Shown piece after piece: positions 26,397-32,560 of a stretch of DNA of 64,000 nucleotides (within the stretch, counting starts at the first letter, position 1; each line of letters opens with the position of its first letter). Source of the DNA: Dongia_B sp964406155 (GTDB taxonomy: Bacteria; Pseudomonadota; Alphaproteobacteria; Dongiales; Dongiaceae); NCBI GenBank assembly GCA_964406155.1, contig CAYOQR010000025.1:1-64000 (forward strand). The letters run 5' to 3'. The position numbers were made by a program, and so were the translations under genes. The notes under the pieces were generated by a model. That model was not told the origin of the DNA. It made no database searches and saw only the letters and a list, made by a program, of their open reading frames with translations.

Positions 26397-26621
26397 TCAG
26401 TGGCAGGGGTGGAATTTCGCGCTGAAATATCCCTGCATCCCCAGGACCATATGGCGGAGCGAGAAGCCTGGTGCCGCCTGCTTCGCAGCCTTCGGCTCCT
26501 CGACAACTTCTTGTACCGGGAAGATTTCGCCGCAGGGCGCCGGTCGTTCGGTCCCCACCCGGAGAGCCACGCCCCGGCTCAGCCCAGTGACGATGCAATC
26601 CAAGAATTCCTTATGTCCCAT
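26397..26621 (-). CDS. Small ORF in the tauA leader, unknown function
   Basis: A 74-codon frame starts ATG GGA CAT at 26621, directly after AGGAGGATATC, one of the strongest ribosome binding sites in the window. Codon use is GC-rich at third positions and looks coding. The product (MGHKEFLDCIVTGLSRG..., ending YFSAKFHPCH) has three Cys, no signal peptide and no family I recognise. It reads toward tauA, 190 bases away, with an inverted repeat between them. It may be a regulatory leader peptide for the sulfur-starvation operon, a small protein, or a fragment of a decayed gene. Confidence 0.45.
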   Translation of the reverse strand: MGHKEFLDCIVTGLSRGVALRVGTERPAPCGEIFPVQEVVEEPKAAKQAAPGFSLRHMVLGMQGYFSAKFHPCH

Positions 26622-26770
26622 GATATCCTCCTGAAGTTGGAATGCGGCGCGGAGTCGCTAAAAAATCCAATTCATGCGGATATTTGGCGCTAGATTGACG
26701 GCGAGGACAAACGAGAACATATTGAAAGTACTTATAGATTAAAAAGTTTTACTCATAAATTGGCATCCAA

Positions 26771-27709
26771 ATGGCGGAACGGCTTCCCTCCTTGCCAGCA
26801 TTGCGCGTCTTCGAGGCCGCCGGCCGGCTTCTGAGTTTCACCCGCGCGGCGGCGGAGCTGCATGTCACCCAGGCGGCGGTCAGCCATCAGGTGCGGACCC
26901 TGGAGGAGCAGCTCGGCCAGCCCTTATTCGAGCGGACCACCCGACGCCTCGCTCTGACGGCGGCGGGGGAGCGTTTGCTGCCGGCAGCCTCGGCGGCGTT
27001 CTCCACCCTGGAACATGCGATTGCCGATCTGCGCCGCGCCAAGGCATTGCTGACCATCACGACGACACCGTTTCTGGGGGCCCGCTGGCTGGCCCCACGG
27101 CTCGCTCGGTTCGCCGCCCGTCATCCCGAGATCGAGGTCTCCGTGCGGCATACCAATGCGCTGCTCGATCTGGCGGCGGAGGGTGTGGATATCGCCATCC
27201 GCACCGGGCGCGGCCATTGGCCGGGCCTGGAGACGAAGCTCATCGCGCCGCTGGTTCTCATGCCGGTGGCGACGCCGGCCTATATCGCGCAGCTCGGTTT
27301 ATACGAACGCGGCGACATCGCCCGGGCCACGCTGCTGCATGACGAGACGCGGTCGGAATGGGAGGAGTGGCTGACGATCGCCGGGCTCGATCCGGCACTC
27401 GGGCAACAGGGCCCCTGTTTCGACGATGAGCATGTGCTGTTCGCGGCGGTGCTGAACGGGCAGGGGATCGCCATGGTGCTGCGCGATCTCGTCGATAAGG
27501 AAGTCGAGGCGGGATTGCTGGTGCCGGTTTTCGATCTGACGATGGGTGAGGGCTGGGGCTATTATCTGGCGCATCCGGCGGGAACTGCCAAGATTCCCAA
27601 GGTGGCGGCGTTCCGCAATTTCATTTTTGACGGCGCAAGCCGGCCGGGATCCCTGACAAATCGGGACATGGCAAATCGAGAGATGACAAATCGACGGATG
27701 AAACGATAA
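26771..27709 (+). CDS. LysR-family regulator divergent from tau
   Basis: The 312-residue LysR protein of the GcvA type has the HTH MAERLPSLPALRVFEAAGRLLSFTRAAAELHVTQAAVSHQV in family pattern, then LEEQLGQPLFERTTRRLALTAAGE. The effector domain includes TTPFLGARWLAPRLARFAA and DDEHVLFAAVLNGQGIAMVL. It is divergent from the taurine operon and may regulate it, although it is not close to the Cbl/CysB type usually involved. The last 15 codons before MKR are a three-unit tandem repeat (TNRDM, ANREM, TNRRM) absent from typical relatives. The stop is followed within 5 bases by the HD gene. Confidence 0.92.
   Translation: MAERLPSLPALRVFEAAGRLLSFTRAAAELHVTQAAVSHQVRTLEEQLGQPLFERTTRRLALTAAGERLLPAASAAFSTLEHAIADLRRAKALLTITTTPFLGARWLAPRLARFAARHPEIEVSVRHTNALLDLAAEGVDIAIRTGRGHWPGLETKLIAPLVLMPVATPAYIAQLGLYERGDIARATLLHDETRSEWEEWLTIAGLDPALGQQGPCFDDEHVLFAAVLNGQGIAMVLRDLVDKEVEAGLLVPVFDLTMGEGWGYYLAHPAGTAKIPKVAAFRNFIFDGASRPGSLTNRDMANREMTNRRMKR
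27656..27700 (+). repeat. Three 15-base tandem units at the LysR C terminus
   Basis: Units of 15 bases start at 27656, 27671 and 27686 with consensus RCAAATCGRGRSATG, coding TNRDM, ANREM and TNRRM. Each unit is one pentapeptide. A similar three-unit arrangement with different sequence ends the LysR gene at 57646-57690. Confidence 0.75.
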
Positions 27710-27713
27710 TTCC

Positions 27714-28370
27714 ATGGCCGACCAGATGACATCTCACCGCTTCGCTCCCTTCGGCGGATTGGCCGATCAATTGCTGCAGCACGCGAAGGACAATAGCGGC
27801 GACGGATCGCATGATCTCTCTCATCTGCAACGGGTCTGGAAGAATGCCTGCTCGATCCGCGAGGGTGAGGGCGGCGATGCCGAAATCCTGCTGGCGGCGG
27901 TGCTGCTGCACGATTGCGTCCCGGTTGAAAAGAACTCGCCCTTGCGCAATCAGGCCTCGCGCCTGTCGGCGGAGAAGGCGGGGTCGCTGCTGCGGAGCCA
28001 GGGATGGGACGGGGCGAGGATCGCGGCCGTCACCCATGCCATCGAGGCGCACAGCTTTTCCGCCGGGATCGCACCGATGACGCTGGAAGCGAAAATCCTG
28101 CAGGACGCCGATCGGTTGGACGCGATCGGTGCGATCGGGGTGGCGCGTTGCTTCTATACCGCCGGACGGATGGGCAGCGGGCTTTACGATTCCGAGGACC
28201 CGGCGGCCCGCCAACGACCCTATGACGACAAGCGTTTCGCCATCGATCACTTCCCGGCCAAGCTCTTTACCCTGTCATCCGGCTTCCAGACCGAAACCGG
28301 CGCGCGCATGGCCGGGGAACGGCATCGGCGATTGCAGCAGTTCTTCGACGATTTTCTCGATGAGATCTAG
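27714..28370 (+). CDS. HD-domain phosphohydrolase
   Basis: The 218-residue HD superfamily hydrolase resembles YedJ-type proteins. Metal-binding residues are visible as DLSHLQRVWKNA (His), VLLHDCVPVEKNS (the His-Asp pair), THAIEAHSF (His) and KILQDADRLDAIGAIGVAR (Asp). The substrate is probably a nucleotide or phosphorylated metabolite; not determinable here. It begins 4 bases after the LysR stop, so the two are probably co-transcribed. Confidence 0.9.
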   Translation: MADQMTSHRFAPFGGLADQLLQHAKDNSGDGSHDLSHLQRVWKNACSIREGEGGDAEILLAAVLLHDCVPVEKNSPLRNQASRLSAEKAGSLLRSQGWDGARIAAVTHAIEAHSFSAGIAPMTLEAKILQDADRLDAIGAIGVARCFYTAGRMGSGLYDSEDPAARQRPYDDKRFAIDHFPAKLFTLSSGFQTETGARMAGERHRRLQQFFDDFLDEI

Positions 28371-28393
28371 CGGCCGACCAGGTCAGACTGCCG

Positions 28394-29044
28394 TCAATGC
28401 GGGCGGGGGCGGAACAGCGGGATACCCAGGGCGGCAAGGCCGATCAACAGCAAGGTCGTGCCGCCATGCCAGATCAGGATCATCAGCGACGTATCCAGGG
28501 GATGGAACAGGGATAACCCGGTGGCGGCGAGGGCTGCCGTGGACAGCATGCCCAGGGTCAGCGTCAGTCCCGGTCGGACCCAGCCGCCATGGCGCACCAT
28601 CAGATAGAGGCCGAGGCTGAGCGGCAGGCTGACGCCGACGATCCAGGTGAAGCAATGGAAACTGGTGCCGAGCGCCAGGCCGTCCGGCCCCATCCGCAGC
28701 CAATCGGTGAGGCAGCCATAGCCGGCGGAGGCGAACCACAAGGCGACGCCCGGAACGGGGAGGAGGGCCCAGCGCGCGGAGCGGTCCGGAATGCTGATCA
28801 TGAAGACGGCGATGGCGGCCAGCAGGCCGGTCAGAACGGTTGCGCCGAGCAGCATCGTATAGCTGGGGATGCGCAGCAGCGTCATGATGTCGGGGCGCAG
28901 GCCGTGCAGGATCACGGCGGCGGCATTGATGCCGATGGCGGCCGCCAGCCAGAGCGCAGCCCGCAGCAAAGGCGGGCGCAGGCGCTGCACCGGCTGTAAA
29001 TCCGCCGCCAGATCGGCAATCAGTTTTTCCGCCTGATCCGTCAT
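28394..29044 (-). CDS. nrsF: NrsF-family anti-sigma factor (DUF1109)
   Basis: The 216-residue integral membrane protein has about six helices and a short cytoplasmic N terminus (MTDQAEKLIADLAADLQPVQRLRPP), the DUF1109/NrsF pattern. Two Cys, Cys111 (AGYGCLTDW) and Cys131 (SFHCFTW), sit by the membrane loops; in Caulobacter NrsF two conserved Cys are needed to respond to heavy-metal stress. It begins 3 bases after the sigma gene stop, so the two are coupled. It should hold SigF at the membrane until metal or redox stress releases it. Confidence 0.9.
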   Translation of the reverse strand: MTDQAEKLIADLAADLQPVQRLRPPLLRAALWLAAAIGINAAAVILHGLRPDIMTLLRIPSYTMLLGATVLTGLLAAIAVFMISIPDRSARWALLPVPGVALWFASAGYGCLTDWLRMGPDGLALGTSFHCFTWIVGVSLPLSLGLYLMVRHGGWVRPGLTLTLGMLSTAALAATGLSLFHPLDTSLMILIWHGGTTLLLIGLAALGIPLFRPRPH

Positions 29045-29047
29045 TCT

Positions 29048-29671
29048 CTATCCGTCACGCTCGTCTGTCCGGCCGAGCGCCTTCCGTAACGCTTTGATGG
29101 CGCGGTGCACGGAAAGCTTCATGGCACCTTCAGTTTGACCGGTCACCGCCGCGGCATCGCGCAGCGACAGCCCCTTCAGTTTCACCAGGGAGATCGCTTC
29201 GCGTTGCCCTGGCGGCAATTGCGCCAAGGCCTGCCGGACCGCGCGCATGTCGAGCGTGGCCTCGCTGGCTTTATTCGTGTCATCGGCGGCAAAGGTTTCG
29301 CCGGCATCCTCAGGCAGCGGTTGCTCCCGGGCCCTTTCGCGATAAAGCCGGCGCAGCCGGTCGGCGATGCGGCGTTCAGCGATGACATGGATCCAGGGCT
29401 GCAGCGGCCGGTCCGGATCATAGGTCTGCCGGATGGCGTGGATTGACAGGAAAATCTCCTGGACGGTGTCGTCGATATCCTGGCGCCGGGTGAGACGGCG
29501 AGCGGCGAGGGTGCGTAAATAGGGCAGCAGTCCTTGCAGGAGCGCGGCATAGGCGGTCTTGTCGCCGCCTTGCGCCAGGGCCAGGAGGCCGCCGAGCTCA
29601 GCCCAGGCCGCCGCCATATCCGGCGGATCGCGGGTCGCAGCAGGGATCGTGGTCAGTCGGTCGGGCGCCAT
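29048..29671 (-). CDS. sigF: ECF sigma factor, SigF type
   Basis: The 207-residue ECF sigma factor has region 2 near 36-100 (YAALLQGLLPYLRTLAARRL, DIDDTVQEIFLSIHAIRQTYDP, PWIHVIAERRIADRLRRLYRER) and region 4 near 145-195 (LAQLPPGQREAISLVKLKGLSLRDAAAVTGQTEGAMKLSVHRAI by pattern). Followed directly by nrsF and divergent from the bufferin operon, it matches the Caulobacter SigF/NrsF arrangement. The exact start is uncertain: MAPDRL at 29671 or a Met about 18 codons later. Confidence 0.92.
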   Translation of the reverse strand: MAPDRLTTIPAATRDPPDMAAAWAELGGLLALAQGGDKTAYAALLQGLLPYLRTLAARRLTRRQDIDDTVQEIFLSIHAIRQTYDPDRPLQPWIHVIAERRIADRLRRLYRERAREQPLPEDAGETFAADDTNKASEATLDMRAVRQALAQLPPGQREAISLVKLKGLSLRDAAAVTGQTEGAMKLSVHRAIKALRKALGRTDERDG

Positions 29672-29762
29672 CTCGAATCCGGCAAGCGATGTGCCGTGAG
29701 CCTAAAATGGGACATGGGGACGGCACAATAAAAAAGCTCTCCGAGAAAAAGCTTCCCGGTCT

Positions 29763-29788
29763 GTAACCCGCCGCAACTTGACGACGAA
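29763..29788 (+). promoter_or_regulatory. SigF-type promoter of the bufferin operon
   Basis: GTAACC at 29763-29768 and CGAA at 29785-29788 are separated by exactly 16 bases, about 100 bases upstream of bufA. This agrees with the motif I recall for Caulobacter SigF (GTAACC-N16-CGAA). The neighbouring sigF gene supports the assignment. Confidence 0.75.
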
Positions 29789-29888
29789 TAACGTTGCGTC
29801 GGGTGCTTGAAACCCGGCCCGGTGGGCGGATGCCATCCGAGTGGACGGAGCCGCCATCATGACAATAACGATCCAAGGAGTGGGAGAG

Positions 29889-30185
29889 ATGAACAAGACA
29901 GCTATCGCGGCTTCCGTGCTGGGTGCGGCTTTGAGCCTGTCGGCAGTCGGGCTGGCGTCGGCGACAGTGGCGCGGGCGGATGATCAGGAGAAATGCTTCG
30001 GCGTCGCCAAGGCCGGCGAGAATGCCTGTTCGAGCGCCAGCAACGCGGCCCTGCATTCCTGCGCCGGCCATTCCACGGCGAATTATTCCGGTCAGGATTG
30101 GAAACTGGTACCGGCCGGAACTTGTGAAAAGATGGGTGGGCAGAAGCAAGCCTTCGAAGGCATGGGCAAGCCGACCGCTATGTGA
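29889..30185 (+). CDS. bufA1: Bufferin precursor BufA (DUF2282)
   Basis: The 98-residue precursor has a Sec signal peptide (MNKTAIAASVLGAALSLSAVGLASA..., cleavage probably after residue 30). The Cys-bearing region is DQEKCFGVAKAGENAC, then HSCAGHSTANY, then VPAGTCEKMGG. Cys lie at 36, 47, 58 and 79; the first three are exactly 11 apart. DUF2282 proteins are now known as bufferins, peptides whose Cys are modified by an MNIO enzyme and which bind copper in the periplasm. The ATG at 29889 has GGGAGAG before it. It is followed by bufB, bufC and bufD with overlapping frames. Confidence 0.92.
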   Translation: MNKTAIAASVLGAALSLSAVGLASATVARADDQEKCFGVAKAGENACSSASNAALHSCAGHSTANYSGQDWKLVPAGTCEKMGGQKQAFEGMGKPTAM

Positions 30186-31159
30186 GCCATCCAGGCAACC
30201 CATCGGAATCGCGCAGCATGTCGCTTCATGACGACAAGCAGGCGGTGGAATCCGCGGCCCGATCTTATCAACGCGCAGCGATCGGGCTGCGGAACCCGCA
30301 TCTGGCGGAGATGGCCGATACCCGGCCGGATCTCTCCTGGCTGGAGATTCACAGCGAAAACTATCTTCTGCCGCCCCTGGCGCCGCGTTCTCTGGCGCTG
30401 GAGCGAATCCGGCGGGACTATGCGCTGAGCTGCCATGGCGTCGGCCTGTCGATCGGCTCGGCGGCGGGATTGGATCTTGATCACCTCAAGGCTCTGCGGG
30501 CACTCTGTGACCGGCTGGAGCCGATCATGGTTTCCGAACATCTCGCCTGGAGCATGGTGGATGGCCGCTACTATAACGATCTGCTGCCACTGCCCTATAG
30601 CGACGAGGCCCTGGCGATGGTCTGCCGCAATATCGACCGGGCGCAGGAAATTCTTGGCCGCAGGCTGCTGATCGAAAATCCGTCGCGCTATCTGATGCTG
30701 CCGGACAGCGATTGGCCGGAAGCGGCTTTTCTCAACGAAATGACGCGACGGACCGGCTGTGGCCTGCTGTTCGACGTCAATAATCTTTTCATCAGCGCCC
30801 ATAACCTGCAGCTCGACATGGGAAGCTATCTCTGGGATCTGCCGGTCGCGGCGATCGGCGAGATTCATATGGCGGGACATAGCCGCCGCAGCCTGCCGAC
30901 ACCCGAGGGGACGATGGAAACGCTGCTGATCGACGATCATGGCAGCGCCGTGCCGCCGCCGGTCTGGGCGCTGCTGGAAGGCGTGCTGAGCATGACTGGT
31001 CCGCTGCCGGTCCTGGTGGAATGGGACAATCACATACCGCCCTTGGCGGAGCTGTTGCGTGAGGCGGCGACGGCGGAGCTTCTGATCGAGAACAGTCGAA
31101 ACGCTCAAGGACGGAAATCCGCTGTGGTCCCGACGAGGCAGGTGACGGATGTTGCATGA
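30182..31159 (+). CDS. bufB: BufB, MNIO-family multinuclear iron oxidase (DUF692)
   Basis: The 325-residue DUF692/MNIO enzyme shows the family metal-ligand blocks: LEIHSENYL, VSEHLAWSM, LLIENPSRYL, LLFDVNNLFISAHN, GEIHMAGHSRR and PVLVEWDNHIPPL. MNIOs use an iron cluster and oxygen to modify Cys in a precursor; in bufferins the product is a thiooxazole heterocycle. The GTG start at 30182 overlaps the bufA stop (GTGA); an ATG at 30218 is the alternative. BufC is the likely partner for precursor recognition. Confidence 0.94.
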   Translation: MSHPGNPSESRSMSLHDDKQAVESAARSYQRAAIGLRNPHLAEMADTRPDLSWLEIHSENYLLPPLAPRSLALERIRRDYALSCHGVGLSIGSAAGLDLDHLKALRALCDRLEPIMVSEHLAWSMVDGRYYNDLLPLPYSDEALAMVCRNIDRAQEILGRRLLIENPSRYLMLPDSDWPEAAFLNEMTRRTGCGLLFDVNNLFISAHNLQLDMGSYLWDLPVAAIGEIHMAGHSRRSLPTPEGTMETLLIDDHGSAVPPPVWALLEGVLSMTGPLPVLVEWDNHIPPLAELLREAATAELLIENSRNAQGRKSAVVPTRQVTDVA

Positions 31160-31913
31160 CTGGCAACAGGATTTCGCCCGCTGCCTACGCGATCCGGCGG
31201 CCGTGCCGGCTTTGGCATCGGCACATGAAGCGCGTTTCGCGATTTACCGCGACAGCGTGGTCGGTTCGTTGGTCGCGGCCTTGGGCGACGCCTTTCCCGT
31301 CGCGCGGCTGATGCTGGGCGACCGGTTCTTCGATGCGGCGGCGGCCGGTTACGTCAGGCAAGAACCGCCACAGGCAGCCCTGTTGTCCAGCTATGGCGAG
31401 GGCTTCCCGGCCCATCTGCAATCCATGTCGGTGCTCGACGATCTGCCCTATATCGCCGATGTGGCCCGTCTGGAATGGGCGCGGATCGAGAGCTATTTCG
31501 CCGGAGCGGCGGAAAGCGCCGTCACGGCCGACATGCTGTTGCAGCTTCCTACAACCGATCTGCCCTTCCTTCGCTTTCAGCCGGCGCCGGGTTTGCGACT
31601 GGTGGGGGCACCAACGGCGATTTGGTCGATCTGGACGGCGCATCAGGAGACCCCGCCGCGACTGGACGGTCTTGACCCCTGGCAACCGCAAGCCGTGCGC
31701 CTGCTGTGCGATCGCCGGCATGTCGCGATGCAGTCGGTTTCTCCGGGGCAGTTCCGTTTCCTGGGCGCCTTGATGGCCGGAAGCAGCCTGATCGAGGCGA
31801 TGGAGGCCGCCCAGGCCGTGGAACCGTCCTTCGATCTGCAAGCGGCTCTGTCGGAAGAGCTACGGCAGGGCAGTTTTGTTGCGCTGCAATCAGGCAATGG
31901 AGACGCCGCATGA
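31149..31913 (+). CDS. bufC: BufC, MNIO partner protein (DUF2063)
   Basis: The 254-residue protein has the DUF2063 N-terminal domain: LHDWQQDFARCLRDPA, RFAIYRDSVVGSLVAALGDAFPVARLMLGDRFFDAAAAGYV by pattern, LDDLPYIADVARLEWARIESYFA. The C-terminal half is more variable (LLCDRRHVAMQSVSPGQFRFLGALMAG). Such proteins pair with MNIO enzymes and help bind the precursor peptide. It overlaps bufB by 11 bases and bufD by 4 bases, showing tight coupling. Confidence 0.93.
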   Translation: MLHDWQQDFARCLRDPAAVPALASAHEARFAIYRDSVVGSLVAALGDAFPVARLMLGDRFFDAAAAGYVRQEPPQAALLSSYGEGFPAHLQSMSVLDDLPYIADVARLEWARIESYFAGAAESAVTADMLLQLPTTDLPFLRFQPAPGLRLVGAPTAIWSIWTAHQETPPRLDGLDPWQPQAVRLLCDRRHVAMQSVSPGQFRFLGALMAGSSLIEAMEAAQAVEPSFDLQAALSEELRQGSFVALQSGNGDAA

Positions 31914-32410
31914 GAGTTGGCGAGAGCAGGATTGGGGAGAGCGGGACCAGGGAGAACAAGATACTGGCGGTCATCGCGCGGCTTGAACAAATCGGGGCGC
32001 CGGTCATCGATCTGCTACTGCGGATCGCGATTTTTCGCGTCTTCTTCTGGTCAGGCCTGGTGAAGATTCACGATTGGCCGGGCACGCTCCAACTCTTCCA
32101 CTATGAGTATATGGTCCCCGTATTGCCGGTCGGGCTGGCCGCCACACTCGCGGCCAGCTTTGAATTAGGAGCTTCCAGCCTGGTCCTCGTGGGACTGGCC
32201 ACGCGTCTTGCCGTTCTGCCGCTGCTTGGCATGACGATGGTTATCCAATTCGTGCTCGGTGCGACCAACCCCGCCTATAATCAACTGGAACATTATCTCT
32301 GGATGGTTCTGCTGCTGGCTTTGCTGGTGCGTGGGCCTGGTCTGCTCTCGATCGATCATTGGCTGCGCCGCCGATATGAGCAATCGATGCCTGCCACGTT
32401 ATCGCGTTAA
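31910..32410 (+). CDS. bufD: BufD, DoxX-family membrane protein
   Basis: From the ATG at 31910 (ATGA overlap with the bufC stop) the product is 166 residues with four hydrophobic helices and the DoxX pattern: LLLRIAIFRVFFWSGLVKIHDW, PVLPVGLAATLAASFELGASSLVLVGL, LPLLGMTMVIQFVL, YLWMVLLLALLVRGPGLLSIDHWLRRR. DoxX-type proteins regularly close bufferin operons; their exact role (membrane redox or handling of the product) is unsettled. The N terminus carries three 5-residue repeats not expected in the family. Confidence 0.9.
   Translation: MRVGESRIGESGTRENKILAVIARLEQIGAPVIDLLLRIAIFRVFFWSGLVKIHDWPGTLQLFHYEYMVPVLPVGLAATLAASFELGASSLVLVGLATRLAVLPLLGMTMVIQFVLGATNPAYNQLEHYLWMVLLLALLVRGPGLLSIDHWLRRRYEQSMPATLSR
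31913..31957 (+). repeat. Three 15-base units at the bufD N terminus
   Basis: Units starting at 31913, 31928 and 31943 code RVGES, RIGES and GTREN, directly after the bufD start Met. The first two match at 11 of 15 bases; the third is more diverged. This is another three-unit pentapeptide repeat placed at the edge of a gene. Confidence 0.6.
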
Positions 32411-32560
32411 CCTTCCGGACTGTTCGATGTCCATCTTGTGACGATTTCTCGCTTGCGCCCGGCGCGCGAGGCTGAAATGATTCGAGGTCTGAAGCAACAT
32501 GGTCGCAAGGCGGGAGCCAGTTAGTACCGACCATCGCGGCCGCGTCAGAAGGAGGATCAT

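Noticed and set aside
29598..30203. 201-codon minus-strand frame covering bufA
   Set aside because: Antisense to the recognisable BufA precursor, its signal peptide and the SigF promoter.
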